From: Vulcanimicrobiota bacterium
GTDB lineage: Bacteria > Vulcanimicrobiota > Vulcanimicrobiia > Vulcanimicrobiales > Vulcanimicrobiaceae
Direction of reading: 5' to 3'
Length of the DNA stretch: 64,000 bases
Assembly (NCBI GenBank): GCA_027306785.1
Contig: DAHUZB010000028.1
Coordinates: 62,001-126,000 of the forward strand
The position numbers were made by a program, and so were the translations under genes. The notes under the pieces are model-generated. The model was not told where the DNA came from, made no database searches, and worked only from the letters and a program-made list of their open reading frames with translations. Below are positions 1 through 7,891 of this stretch, piece by piece (position 1 is the first letter of the stretch; each line of letters starts with the position of its first letter).

Positions 1-661
1 CGAGTAACGCTTTCGCGGCATCGACGCGCAGGCGCGTGATGCACTCGTGCGGCGTCTCGCCCGTGCTCGCCTTGAATTGTCGCAGCGCGGTGTAAGGGCT
101 TAGCCCGACCTCGCTTGCGATGTCGGAGAGCGTGATCGGCTCGGCGATGTGGAGTTCAATGAAGCGCAGCATGCGCTGCACGCGCATGCCGATACGGAGG
201 TCTCGGCGGCCTCCCTCGTACGAACGAATCGAGGCGAGATCGAACAGCTCACACATGATCGAATCGAACTCCTCATTGTCGAAGCACGCGGCTGCACGCA
301 TGACGTAGCCGATCGCGTCATCGACGGCGATGACCGAAGATTTGAAGAGCGGATCGACCTCCGAATCGACGGCGCTCGGGTCGAGGGTAAGGATGAAGTT
401 TGCGTTCGGTTGACGTCGGAAATGCGCGCATGCATACTGCACGTCCGGCATCCCGACGGTCACGGCTCCCGGTGTGAGCACGTGTTCCCGCCTCCCGTAG
501 CGATACCGCCACTTCCCGGCGACGGTGAGATTCATGGCATAGCCGGAGTTCGTCTGCGTCAGCATTCGCGCCGAGCGATCCGGCGAGTATCGGTACAAAC
601 CGATCGTCGCGGCGCGCGTCATGCGAATCGGCACGAGCGAACCGCATCCAAAATCGAACAT
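1..661 (-). CDS. AraC-family transcriptional regulator (partial, 3' end off the window)
   Basis: The reading frame is open from an ATG at 661 to the window edge, about 220 residues. SD-like AAGGAA sits 8 nt before the ATG. The last 60 residues are a clear AraC/XylS helix-turn-helix: 'ITLSDIASEVGLSPYTALRQF' is followed by 'TGETPHECITRLRVDAAKALL', where the second recognition helix begins. The N-terminal part looks like a small ligand-binding cupin-type domain ('HVLTPGAVTVGMPD'), which is usual for this family. The gene lies downstream of, and on the same strand as, an MDR oxidoreductase and a SnoaL-like gene. Its promoter resembles theirs, so it probably regulates both itself and that operon (inference). 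The missing part should be about 30-40 residues. Confidence 0.85.
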   Translation of the reverse strand, partial: MFDFGCGSLVPIRMTRAATIGLYRYSPDRSARMLTQTNSGYAMNLTVAGKWRYRYGRREHVLTPGAVTVGMPDVQYACAHFRRQPNANFILTLDPSAVDSEVDPLFKSSVIAVDDAIGYVMRAAACFDNEEFDSIMCELFDLASIRSYEGGRRDLRIGMRVQRMLRFIELHIAEPITLSDIASEVGLSPYTALRQFKASTGETPHECITRLRVDAAKALL

Positions 662-720
662 GCGGATGGTTCCTTTCGGCTGCGAAGGCGAGGGAATTCA
701 CGCGCCACCGTGTTCTTCGT

Positions 721-760
721 CACCATAGCGCAGGGCCGTCGATAATGGCAAGAAAACACA
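721..760 (-). promoter_or_regulatory. Probable araC promoter with activator half-site
   Basis: On the minus strand TTGCCA (complement of 746-751) and TATGGT (complement of 722-727) are 18 bp apart, as expected for -35 and -10 boxes. The sequence around the -35 (tggcaagaaaacaca on the plus strand) closely matches the one at 2238-2252, in front of the SnoaL-MDR operon. The 'caccatagcgc' string that contains the -10 is identical at both places. Confidence 0.5.
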
Positions 761-791
761 ATAAAGGCGTCAATATATGACAAGCTTTAGA

Positions 792-1799
792 TCAGCCGCC
801 CGTAATGACGACTTTGCCGATCTGCTTGCGGCTCGCGAAATAACGATACGCGTCCTTCGCTTCTCCGAATTCGAACGCGCGCGAGATCACCGGCTGCAGT
901 CGGTTGGCTGAAATCGCCCGATTCATCGCCTCGAAGCCGGTGCGGCTACCGACGTAGGTGCGGCGGAGCATGATCGGATTGAATAGGCAGCGCGGATCGA
1001 ATGTCGCGTCGGTCAACGCGGCGATGAACGTCACGACGCCTCCCTCCGCGGTAGAGGCGACGGAGCGCGCCAACGTCTCGATCGAGCCGGTCTCGACCAC
1101 GTGCTCCACGCCGCGCCCGCCGGTTCGTTCGCGTACGGCGCGATCCCAGTCCGGGGTGGTGACGTAGTTGATGACCTCGTCCGCACCGAGCTCGCGCAGA
1201 CGCTGCGCCTTGGCGTCGGACGAGGTGATCGACACGACCGTTGCGCCGAACAATTTGGCGAACTGCAGCGCGAAGATTGCGACGCCGCCGGTGCCGATCG
1301 TGAGCACGGACTCGCCCGGGAGGATGGGGCGGGGGCCGATCAGGGCCGACCACGCCGTGAGGCCTGCGCACGGCAGCGCTGCGCCTTCCTCGAACGAGAG
1401 GTGCTCCGGCAGTTTGACGAGAGCATTTTCGTGCACGGCGGTGAGCTCGGCGAGCATGCCGTCGCGCGTGCAGCCGAATTGATCGGTTGCTACGCGCAAC
1501 GAGAACGGCCCGTCGATCCAAGCCGGAAAATACGTCGCCGCGACGCGATCGCCGACGGCGAATCGGCTGACGGCCTCGCCGACGGCGACGACCTCTCCCG
1601 CTCCGTCCGAGAGGGCGACCGCCCCCGGGCGCCCGGCGACGGGATAGATTCCGTCGAGGATTCTGAGATCGCGATTATTTACCGATCGCGCGTGGATATC
1701 GACCACGACTTCGTGCGGACCGGGCTGCGGTTCAGCGCGGTCGCGCAGCGCGAGTCCTTCGAGGCCGGCGCCGAGGCGCTCGAAAATATATGCTTGCAT
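792..1799 (-). CDS. Zinc-independent MDR family NAD(P)-dependent oxidoreductase
   Basis: This 335-residue protein belongs to the medium-chain dehydrogenase/reductase family, quinone oxidoreductase-like. It has an N-terminal GroES-like fold ('PGPHEVVVDIHARSVNNRD') and a Rossmann domain from about residue 165 with the nucleotide-binding stretch 'TIGTGGVAIFALQFAKLFGA'. The cysteine and histidine zinc ligands of true alcohol dehydrogenases are missing, so it should be a zinc-free reductase acting on enones, quinones or aldehydes. The substrate cannot be told. It begins 12 nt after the SnoaL-like gene ends, so the two form an operon. The AraC regulator lies just downstream on the same strand. Confidence 0.85.
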   Translation of the reverse strand: MQAYIFERLGAGLEGLALRDRAEPQPGPHEVVVDIHARSVNNRDLRILDGIYPVAGRPGAVALSDGAGEVVAVGEAVSRFAVGDRVAATYFPAWIDGPFSLRVATDQFGCTRDGMLAELTAVHENALVKLPEHLSFEEGAALPCAGLTAWSALIGPRPILPGESVLTIGTGGVAIFALQFAKLFGATVVSITSSDAKAQRLRELGADEVINYVTTPDWDRAVRERTGGRGVEHVVETGSIETLARSVASTAEGGVVTFIAALTDATFDPRCLFNPIMLRRTYVGSRTGFEAMNRAISANRLQPVISRAFEFGEAKDAYRYFASRKQIGKVVITGG

Positions 1800-1811
1800 C
1801 GTGGCCGTGCT

Positions 1812-2174
1812 TCAGACGATGAACTGATAATCGACGAGAATGCGGCCCTCGGCGTCGACTCGGAGCACCTCGAGACCGACGGCGAGGACTTCGTCCGCTT
1901 TGCCGTCCAGCATCTCCCAGTGGAAAGTGACGACGTCGCGGAGCGCCTGTGCATCCTGCACGGCGCGGAATCGCCGTCCGCCGTCGCGTACGTTTCTGTT
2001 GTGCGAGCCGATGATCCGTTGCTCGAGTTCCGAATAGCCGTGGGCTTCGCGCTCGTCGACATAATGCCGACCGTCGGGCAGCCACAGCGCCGCGATCTGC
2101 TGCCGCCGGTTCTCCGCGTCGGTCTCGTTCCAGACCGCCACGTACATCTCGGCGAGACGTTGTGCATCAAACAT
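1812..2174 (-). CDS. SnoaL-like / nuclear transport factor 2-fold protein
   Basis: The chosen start is the ATG at 2174, preceded by GAGGAG with a 9-nt spacer. This gives 120 residues; a longer frame to 2243 exists but lacks a ribosome site. The pattern 'AEMYVAVWNETDAENRRQQIAALWLPDGRHY' (in two parts) followed by 'FHWEMLDGKADEVLAVGLEVL' is typical of the SnoaL-like NTF2 fold, a cone-shaped small-molecule enzyme or binding domain. No catalytic set can be assigned. It is the first gene of the operon with the MDR oxidoreductase and lies behind the AraC-type promoter at 2214-2268. It may act on the same small substrate as the reductase. Confidence 0.75.
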   Translation of the reverse strand: MFDAQRLAEMYVAVWNETDAENRRQQIAALWLPDGRHYVDEREAHGYSELEQRIIGSHNRNVRDGGRRFRAVQDAQALRDVVTFHWEMLDGKADEVLAVGLEVLRVDAEGRILVDYQFIV

Positions 2175-2213
2175 GGTTCGTTTCTCCTCGGGTGACGCGC
2201 CGGGGCGCTTCGA

Positions 2214-2268
2214 CACCATAGCGCGGCGCCGGAGGGCGGGCAAGAAATATCAAAAATTAGGGCAAGAA
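2214..2268 (-). promoter_or_regulatory. Promoter and direct-repeat operator of the SnoaL-MDR operon
   Basis: On the minus strand TTGCCC (complement of 2238-2243) and TATGGT (complement of 2215-2220) are separated by 17 bp. The plus-strand 9-mer gggcaagaa occurs at 2238-2246 and again at 2260-2268, 22 bp apart. One copy overlaps the -35. Two direct half-sites about two helical turns apart, with the nearer one touching the -35, is the classic layout for AraC-family activation. Confidence 0.55.
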
Positions 2269-2289
2269 GAGACAAATACGATCGACGGG

Positions 2290-3102
2290 TCACCGTGGAA
2301 TCGGAAGCTCGAACACGTTCGATTCGTTTCCGTTGCCTGCCGTGAAGAGCAGTATATCGGGGCGCGGGCCGAAGGTGAGGCAGCATGCGGAACCGTCGCG
2401 TCGTTCGTCGCGGTACCGTACGCGGGTGACCGGACCCCACGAAGCACCGTCGGCGCGGACGATGTAGATGTGTTGTGCGTGATCGTCGCTCCCGGAACGT
2501 CCGGAACTGACGAAGAGGACGAAGGATTGATCCGGAGCGACGAGCGGATCGGCATCGCGCGTCGACGGAGAGCTAAACGGGAGCGCGCGCGCGGAGAGAT
2601 AGGTTCCGTGTTCGTAGCGAGCGCGTTCGAGTTGATGCTCGTGAGCGGCGCTGCTGCGCAGAAAGTAGAGGGTCCCGTCGCTTGCGATGCTCGGAGCGAA
2701 TTCATCGGGTGAGATATTCACGGTGCTCGGAAGGTGTACCGGACGACCCCACGTTTCACCGCGCCGCGAAACGCGCCAGAGGTTCGTCGTCTTTCCGCGC
2801 GCATCGGGCGCGGACCGCGACGAGGCGAAGATGACGTACGCATCGTCCGGTCCGAACGCGGGATCCATGTCTTGCCCGCGTCCCGAGAATGCCGCGATGC
2901 GCGGCGGCGACCAGCCGTCGGCGGTGCGATGCGACTCCATGATCACGGAGCGTCCGTCGGATTGGCGGGTGAAGAGCATCGTCTTCCCGTCGTGCGAGAT
3001 GGCGGGCGAGAGCGCCGTGCCTGCGAGCATCTTCGGCTCGAACGGAACGGGGCGGGGCAGAGCGGCGGAGAGCGCAATGGTAAGCGCGATCAGAGCGAAC
3101 AT
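2290..3102 (-). CDS. Secreted TolB-like PD40 beta-propeller protein
   Basis: The protein has 270 residues from the ATG at 3102. It starts with a hydrophobic segment ('MFALIALTIALSAALP') that looks like a signal peptide. Repeated WD40-like/PD40 blades follow: 'LSPAISHDGKTMLFTRQSDG', 'MDPAFGPDDAYVIFASSRS', 'FAPSIASDGTLYFLRSS', 'ADPLVAPDQSFVLFVSSGRS'. This is the TolB-type propeller, usually periplasmic and used for protein contact rather than catalysis. A GTG at 3141 with GAGGG in front is an alternative start that would add 13 residues. It is divergent from the CadC-like regulator with 69 bp between the starts. Such regulators are often next to PD40 genes, so regulation by it is plausible. Confidence 0.75.
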   Translation of the reverse strand: MFALIALTIALSAALPRPVPFEPKMLAGTALSPAISHDGKTMLFTRQSDGRSVIMESHRTADGWSPPRIAAFSGRGQDMDPAFGPDDAYVIFASSRSAPDARGKTTNLWRVSRRGETWGRPVHLPSTVNISPDEFAPSIASDGTLYFLRSSAAHEHQLERARYEHGTYLSARALPFSSPSTRDADPLVAPDQSFVLFVSSGRSGSDDHAQHIYIVRADGASWGPVTRVRYRDERRDGSACCLTFGPRPDILLFTAGNGNESNVFELPIPR

Positions 3103-3171
3103 GGCGAAACCGTACCAGCAGCGCGCATCAAACGTACTCACGAAACCCTCACGAGAATCCGGAGGCGCACC

Positions 3172-4329
3172 ATGAGATTCGAGATCGGAAAGCTCGTCGT
3201 CGACGATCGATCGCGTACGCTCGCGTGCGGTGCGCGCATCATCGCAGCGCCGCCCCAGGTCGTGCGGCTGCTCGCGCTGCTGGCGGCCTCCCCCGGAGCG
3301 ATCGTCGCAAAATCGACGCTGCTTGCCGAGCTGTGGCCCGATGCGGCTGCCGACGACTCGGTGCTCTGGCAGCTCGTCTATCTCGCGCGCAAGCTGCTCG
3401 CAGAGCATGCGGCGGGCTCGATCGAGACGGTCCCGCGCCGAGGCTACCGCTTGATGCCTGCGGCGCCCGCGCCGGTCGTCGGCAACCCTCGTCGAGCGCC
3501 GCGCTGGAGCTCGGCAGCCGCGCTGCTCTGCGTCGTCGGAGTGCTCGCGCTCTTGGTCGCGGTGCGGCCGCGGCAGGCACCCTCGCCGCCGCCGAGTGCG
3601 ATGCGAGCCTATCGACTCGGCATGTATTATCTGCGCCTCCGAACGAGCGCATCCGCGCGCCGTGCGGACGAGGAGATGCAAGTCGCCTTGCGCGCGGCGC
3701 CGGGGGACCCGGTGATTCTCGGGGGACTCGCTCAAGCGTACGTGCTGGAGGCGATCGAGCGTCAGGCGCTCCGCGCAGACTACGCGGCGAAGGCGGTAGC
3801 GACGGCGCAGCGCGCGCTTGCGCACGATGCCTGTTCCTCCGACGCGCTCTCCGCCATCGGCGCGGCGCGCAGCATCGTGCTGCCGCCCCGTAGCGACGGG
3901 CCGCAACGCGCCGCTATTGCGGGCACGTTTCGTCGAGCGATCGCATGCGATCCGCGCAATTCGACCGCGCGGATGTATTACGGAGCGTTCTTGTTACAGT
4001 ACGGAGATATCGCGGCAGCCGACGCGCAACTGCAGCGCGCGGTCGACGTCGACCCGACGTTGAGCTACGCCGATGTCCTGCTTGCCGAAGCCGAGCTCAA
4101 GCGCGGAGATGCCGTCTCCGCGATCCACTACGCGACCGAAGGTATCGGGTTCGGAACATCCGACAAAGTCGACGCACTGCAAACGCTCGGGTACGGGTAC
4201 ACGCGGGTGCGTGCCTTCGCATCGGCGAGCCGGGCGTTCCACCGCCTCGAACGCTATGCGCCGCAACTCGCCGCTGCGGGTGCTCACGCGATCAGTTCGA
4301 TGCGATTGCCGAACGGATCGTCGATGTAG
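3172..4329 (+). CDS. CadC-like membrane-bound winged-helix regulator with periplasmic TPRs
   Basis: The start at 3172 has a strong SD (GGAGG, 6-nt spacer) and gives 385 residues. Residues 1-95 are an OmpR/PhoB-type winged helix without a receiver domain. It has the usual 'LLAELWPDAAADDSVLWQLVY' region and ends in 'VPRRGYRL', a hallmark of the family. One membrane segment follows at about 113-131. The rest is a periplasmic tetratricopeptide array (about residues 140-370). This is the CadC/ToxR architecture, in which an outside signal is passed to a DNA-binding head. The last 46 nt overlap the convergent glyoxalase-fold gene, so the final residues are antisense to that gene's C-terminus. Sequencing drift or a recently lost stop could explain it. 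Confidence 0.8.
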   Translation: MRFEIGKLVVDDRSRTLACGARIIAAPPQVVRLLALLAASPGAIVAKSTLLAELWPDAAADDSVLWQLVYLARKLLAEHAAGSIETVPRRGYRLMPAAPAPVVGNPRRAPRWSSAAALLCVVGVLALLVAVRPRQAPSPPPSAMRAYRLGMYYLRLRTSASARRADEEMQVALRAAPGDPVILGGLAQAYVLEAIERQALRADYAAKAVATAQRALAHDACSSDALSAIGAARSIVLPPRSDGPQRAAIAGTFRRAIACDPRNSTARMYYGAFLLQYGDIAAADAQLQRAVDVDPTLSYADVLLAEAELKRGDAVSAIHYATEGIGFGTSDKVDALQTLGYGYTRVRAFASASRAFHRLERYAPQLAAAGAHAISSMRLPNGSSM

Positions 4330-4640
4330 GCGCGGCGCTGCGAGGGCAGATCGTCTTCGCGGACGTCGATGCCGTGCGCGCGCAGATGCGCGACCAGCGC
4401 GTCGTAATCGGTGCAGCGCAAGCCCGGATGCGCTTTGCGCGCGGGGCGAAAGTCGGTCTCGACGCCCAGATGAATCTGCACGACGCCGCTTGCGAACCAG
4501 CAGCCGCCGCGTCCGGCGAGTTCGGGCGGTTTGGGGAGTTCCGTCATGCCGAGGATGCCGCAGTAGAACGCCCTCGCTCGATCTTCGAGCGAGGGCGGCA
4601 TTGCGAGTTGCACGTGATCGATCGCGTCGAAGGCGATCAC
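4284..4640 (-). CDS. Glyoxalase/bleomycin-resistance-fold (VOC) protein
   Basis: The 118-residue protein starts at a GTG (4640) whose bases form a GTGA overlap with the stop of the DUF151 gene, so translation is coupled. The opening 'FDAIDHVQLAMPPSLEDRARAFY' (in two parts), the middle 'VQIHLGVE' and the end 'IDDPFGNRIELIA' are standard for the vicinal oxygen chelate fold. Conserved metal-type positions are visible: His near residue 8, His in 'VQIHLG', Glu in 'NRIELI'. Function could be metal-dependent lyase, dioxygenase or antibiotic sequestration, and cannot be fixed from sequence. Its 3' end overlaps the convergent CadC-like gene by 46 nt. Confidence 0.8.
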   Translation of the reverse strand: MIAFDAIDHVQLAMPPSLEDRARAFYCGILGMTELPKPPELAGRGGCWFASGVVQIHLGVETDFRPARKAHPGLRCTDYDALVAHLRAHGIDVREDDLPSQRRAYIDDPFGNRIELIA

Positions 4641-5113
4641 CGGTTGAAATCCGACGGTTTGAGCTCGTCGAGGAATTTCTTGAACTTCGCCGTCTCGGTG
4701 TCGTCGACGGGTTTTTTCTCGGCGCTCGCCTCTTCCAGCACGATCTTGTCGGAAACGTAGATCGGCGCATTCATGCGCAGCGCGAGCGCGATTCCGTCGG
4801 ACGGACGCGAATCGATCTCTTGCAGTTCGCCGTCGGAGCGCACGATGAGCTTGGCGAAAAACGTGGAGTCTTTGATGTCGTGGATGATCACCTGCTCGAG
4901 CGATGCGTCGAGCGTTTCGAGGATGCTGCGCATCAGATCGTGCGAGAGCGGGCGGGGGACGGGCGCGCCTTCCAGAGCCAAGGCGATCGCGGTCGCTTCG
5001 AACGGACCGATCAAGATCGGAAGGTAGTGGGCCCCGTCCATATCCTTGAGGATGACCACGGGATCGTGCGTGAGCAGGTCGATGCCGAGTTTGTCGACCT
5101 TCATTTGGCGCAT
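4637..5113 (-). CDS. Bifunctional nuclease family protein (DUF151/BFN)
   Basis: The 158-residue product has the whole DUF151 core: 'PVVILKDMDGAHYLPILIGP' followed by 'FEATAIALALEGAPVPRPLS' and 'HDLMRSILETLD', then 'SRPSDGIALALRMNAPIYVS'. Members bind or cut nucleic acid (plant BFN) and are common single genes in many bacteria. The cellular role is uncertain. The first ATG (5113) has GGA a few bases in front. An ATG three codons later is possible. The gene is coupled to the VOC-fold gene by a GTGA overlap and is divergent from ychF. Confidence 0.85.
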   Translation of the reverse strand: MRQMKVDKLGIDLLTHDPVVILKDMDGAHYLPILIGPFEATAIALALEGAPVPRPLSHDLMRSILETLDASLEQVIIHDIKDSTFFAKLIVRSDGELQEIDSRPSDGIALALRMNAPIYVSDKIVLEEASAEKKPVDDTETAKFKKFLDELKPSDFNR

Positions 5114-5190
5114 AGCATCCTATCCGACGTTTCGAGAAGATTCTCTTGCCGTATCGTCCCGCCAAGGCGAGGAGGCGGCAAGGGGGGCAA

Positions 5191-5217
5191 ACGGCCCTAG
5201 GGCGAACCGAGGGCCGT
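5191..5217 (+). promoter_or_regulatory. Hairpin covering the ychF ribosome-binding site
   Basis: ACGGCCCT (5191-5198) pairs perfectly with AGGGCCGT (5210-5217) across an 11-nt loop. The 3' arm holds the GAGGG that should serve as the SD for the ATG at 5223. In mRNA the stem would mask the ribosome site. Confidence 0.5.
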
Positions 5218-5222
5218 TCATC

Positions 5223-6317
5223 ATGGCTCTTTCATGCGGCATCGTCGGCTTGCCCAACGTCGGCAAGTCCACCATCTTCAACGCCCTCACGCGCTCGGCG
5301 CAAGCTCTCGCCGCGAACTACCCGTTCGCGACCATCGAGCCGAACGTCGGCGAGGTCGCCGTGCCCGACGAGCGCCTGCACGTGCTCCAGCAGCTCGTGA
5401 GCGGCGAGCGCGTCGTCCCGGCGACCGTGAAATTCGTCGACATCGCGGGGCTCGTGCGGGGCGCGAGCGCGGGCGAGGGCCTGGGCAACGCCTTCCTGAG
5501 TCACATCCGCGAGACCGATGCGATCGCGATGGTCGTACGCTGCTTCGAAGACGCGAACGTGACCCACGTCGAGGGCAGCCCCGATCCCAAGCGCGACATC
5601 GAGATCATCGCGATCGAACTCGCGCTGGCCGACCTCGCGACGATGCAAAAACGCGTCGACAAGCTCGAGCGCGAGGCGCGTTCGAATCCCAAGCTCCGGG
5701 ACCGCCTGGAGGCCGCCAAGCGCCTCACCGCCTCGCTCGAAGCCGGTCGTCCGGCGCGCGTCTTCGGCCCCGAGTCCCCGGAGCACGAGGTCGCGCTCGA
5801 ATCGTTCCTGCTGACCGCCAAGCCGCTGCTCTACGTCGCCAACGTCGACGAGGCGCAGATCGGGGCGCCCGGGCCGCTCGTGTCGGCGGTGCGCGAGGTT
5901 GCCGTGAGCGAGGGCAGCCGGGTGGTCGTGCTCTCGGGCAAGATCGAATCGGAGCTCGCCGGGCTCTCCGACGAGGAGGCCAGGGAGTTCTGCTCCGAGC
6001 TCGGGATCGAGCGCAGCGGTCTCGATGAGTTGGCGCTGACCGCCTACGATCTGCTCGGCCTGATGACGTTTCTCACCGCGGGCGAAAAGGAAGTCCGGGC
6101 CTGGACGATCGCCAAAGGGACCAAGGCGCCGCAGGCGGCGGGCAAGATCCACAGCGATATCGAGCGCGGCTTCATCCGTGCCGAGATCGTGTCCTACGAT
6201 GATTACGTCGCCTTCAAGACCATGGACGCGATGCGCGCTGCCGGAAAAGTCCGAAGCGAGGGCAAGGAGTACGTGATGCAAGAGGGCGACGTCGTCAACT
6301 TCCGCTTCAACGTCTAG
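5223..6317 (+). CDS. ychF: Redox-regulated ATPase/GTPase YchF (Obg family, OLA1-like)
   Basis: The 364-residue length is normal for YchF. The P-loop is 'GLPNVGKST' (residues 9-17), followed by 'FATIEPNVG' and '[17 protein letters not shown]', the switch II region. The insert '[20 protein letters not shown]' is specific to YchF, and a C-terminal TGS domain ends in '[15 protein letters not shown]'. YchF hydrolyses ATP in preference to GTP and associates with ribosomes and the stress response. The ATG at 5223 is preceded by GAGGG inside a hairpin (5191-5217). gdhA follows 85 nt later. Confidence 0.95.
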   Translation: MALSCGIVGLPNVGKSTIFNALTRSAQALAANYPFATIEPNVGEVAVPDERLHVLQQLVSGERVVPATVKFVDIAGLVRGASAGEGLGNAFLSHIRETDAIAMVVRCFEDANVTHVEGSPDPKRDIEIIAIELALADLATMQKRVDKLEREARSNPKLRDRLEAAKRLTASLEAGRPARVFGPESPEHEVALESFLLTAKPLLYVANVDEAQIGAPGPLVSAVREVAVSEGSRVVVLSGKIESELAGLSDEEAREFCSELGIERSGLDELALTAYDLLGLMTFLTAGEKEVRAWTIAKGTKAPQAAGKIHSDIERGFIRAEIVSYDDYVAFKTMDAMRAAGKVRSEGKEYVMQEGDVVNFRFNV

Positions 6318-6338
6318 CGTTTTGCCGTAATTTATCAA

Positions 6339-6385
6339 GGTGGAGCGGGCCTTTTTGCCCAATCGTCCAGGGTTTGAACTCCACC
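6339..6385 (+). promoter_or_regulatory. Inverted repeat in the gdhA leader
   Basis: GGTGGAG (6339-6345) pairs with CTCCACC (6379-6385), which directly precedes the GGAGG of the gdhA ribosome site. The loop contains a short GGGC-cttttt-GCCC hairpin. It could be a weak ychF terminator or a leader structure that affects gdhA translation. Confidence 0.3.
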
Positions 6386-6402
6386 GGAGGCTGTTTTAAT
6401 CT

Positions 6403-7662
6403 ATGACCACTGCTGTGCGAGAAGTCTCGGTTTTCGGAGACGGTATCGCTTACTTTAACGAAGCGGCCGATCTTCTCGAACTCGATGCCGGGATGCGCCG
6501 TATCCTGACGCATCCGTCGCGTCAGATCATTTTTTCGATCCCGTTCCAACGTGATAGCGGCGAGATGGAAGTCTTCACCGGCTACCGCGTGCAGTACAAC
6601 TTCGCGCGCGGTCCGGCCAAGGGCGGCATTCGCTTTCATCCGGGCGTGACGCTCGACGAAGTGACCGCACTCGCGTTCTGGATGACGTGGAAGTGCGCGG
6701 TGGTCGATCTGCCGTTCGGCGGCGGTAAAGGCGGCGTCACCTGCGACCCCGCGACGCTTTCGCAGAACGAACTCGAGCGTATCACGCGCCGCTATGCGGC
6801 CGAGCTCGTGGAAGTCGTGGGTCCGGATAAAGACGTTCCGGCGCCCGACGTGAACACGACGCCGCAAGTGATGGCGTGGTTCATGGACACGTACTCGATG
6901 CACGTGCGTCAGAACGTCCCCGGCGTCGTCACCGGCAAGCCGCTCGAAATCGGCGGTTCGCGCGGACGCGTCGAAGCAACCGGACGCGGCGTCACGATCT
7001 GCGCGCTCGACGAGATGGCGCAGATGGGCCTCGTTCCGGAGAAGACGAACATCGTCATCCAGGGCTTCGGCAACGTCGGTCTCTACGCGGCGAAACTCTT
7101 CGCCGAGCGCGGCTGCAAGGTCGTCGGTATCTCCGACGTCACCGGCGCCTACTACAACAAGGGCGGCATCGACATCCCCGCCGCGATCGAGCACACCTCG
7201 AAGCATCGCAATCTCGACGGCTTCAAGGGCGGCGATAAGATCAGCAACGGCGAGCTCCTCACGAGCGAGTGCGACGTGCTGGTTCCCGCAGCGCTCGAGA
7301 AGGTCTTCACCGCCGAGAACGCCTCGCACGTGAAAGCGAAGCTGATCGTCGAAGGCGCGAACGGACCGACCACGCCGGAAGCGGCGCGCACGTTCAAGCA
7401 GAACGGCATCCGCGTGATTCCCGACATCATGGCGAATGCGGGCGGCGTGACCGTCTCGTACTTCGAGTGGGTTCAGGATCGCATGGGCTACTTCTGGAAG
7501 GAATCCGAAGTCAACGAGAAGCTTGAGGACGTCATGCTCGCCAATCTCGGCGAACTGCGCGCGCTCAAGCAGAAGCACAACACGACGTTCCGCGTGGCCG
7601 CCTACGCGCTCGCGATCGATCGGGTTGTGAAAGCCCTCCGCCTCCGCGGCATCTACGCCTAG
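6403..7662 (+). CDS. gdhA: Glutamate dehydrogenase (Glu/Leu/Phe/Val dehydrogenase family)
   Basis: The 419-residue enzyme is the hexameric type that interconverts glutamate with 2-oxoglutarate and ammonia. Substrate-side residues are present: K73 in 'ARGPAKGGIRFHP', K97 in 'TWKCAVVDLP', and the catalytic K109 in 'PFGGGKGGV'. The Rossmann domain carries 'IQGFGNVGLYAAKLFAE'. The C-terminal 'IMANAGGVTVSYFEWVQD' is standard for the short NAD-type enzymes. The ATG at 6403 follows GGAGG with a long spacer (12 nt). It stands alone after ychF and ends in front of a duplicated hairpin region. Coenzyme choice cannot be read with certainty. Confidence 0.95.
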   Translation: MTTAVREVSVFGDGIAYFNEAADLLELDAGMRRILTHPSRQIIFSIPFQRDSGEMEVFTGYRVQYNFARGPAKGGIRFHPGVTLDEVTALAFWMTWKCAVVDLPFGGGKGGVTCDPATLSQNELERITRRYAAELVEVVGPDKDVPAPDVNTTPQVMAWFMDTYSMHVRQNVPGVVTGKPLEIGGSRGRVEATGRGVTICALDEMAQMGLVPEKTNIVIQGFGNVGLYAAKLFAERGCKVVGISDVTGAYYNKGGIDIPAAIEHTSKHRNLDGFKGGDKISNGELLTSECDVLVPAALEKVFTAENASHVKAKLIVEGANGPTTPEAARTFKQNGIRVIPDIMANAGGVTVSYFEWVQDRMGYFWKESEVNEKLEDVMLANLGELRALKQKHNTTFRVAAYALAIDRVVKALRLRGIYA

Positions 7663-7671
7663 GGCGATCTC

Positions 7672-7764
7672 GCGGCGCATCTGCGTCGTCGGCCCCGGTC
7701 TCGCGTACCGTTTGTACGCGTCGACCGGGGCCTTCTCGCATCTGCACCACGATATCGCCCTAGG
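7672..7764. repeat. Hairpin repeat, copy 1 (downstream of gdhA)
   Basis: This 93-bp unit is nearly identical to the one at 7800-7891. Its core is a long stem: GGCCCCGGTC (7691-7700) pairs with GACCGGGGCC (7723-7732). A nested GCGTAC/GTACGC stem closes a CGTTT loop. It lies between convergent genes and probably terminates transcription from gdhA. Confidence 0.8.
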
Positions 7765-7799
7765 CGGGCGTTAGCTGCGTGCATTCACGGCGTGCAGGC

Positions 7800-7891
7800 G
7801 CGGCGCAGCTGCGTCGTCGGCCCCGGCTCGCGTACCGTTTGTACGCTTCGACCGGGGCCTTCTCGCATCTGCACCATGATATCGGCTTAGG
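7800..7891. repeat. Hairpin repeat, copy 2 (reaches the stop codon of the next gene)
   Basis: This is a direct copy of 7672-7764 at a distance of 128 bp, with one deleted T and a few substitutions. The stem is GGCCCCGG (7819-7826) with CCGGGGCC (7852-7859) and the same inner GCGTAC/GTACGC hairpin. Its last bases include the stop codon of the minus-strand gene at 7887. It can serve as terminator for both convergent genes. Confidence 0.8.

Noticed and set aside
2290-3906. A very long minus-strand frame running beyond the PD40 gene start
   Set aside because: The upstream part is antisense to the CadC-like gene and has no family pattern. The signal peptide begins at 3102.
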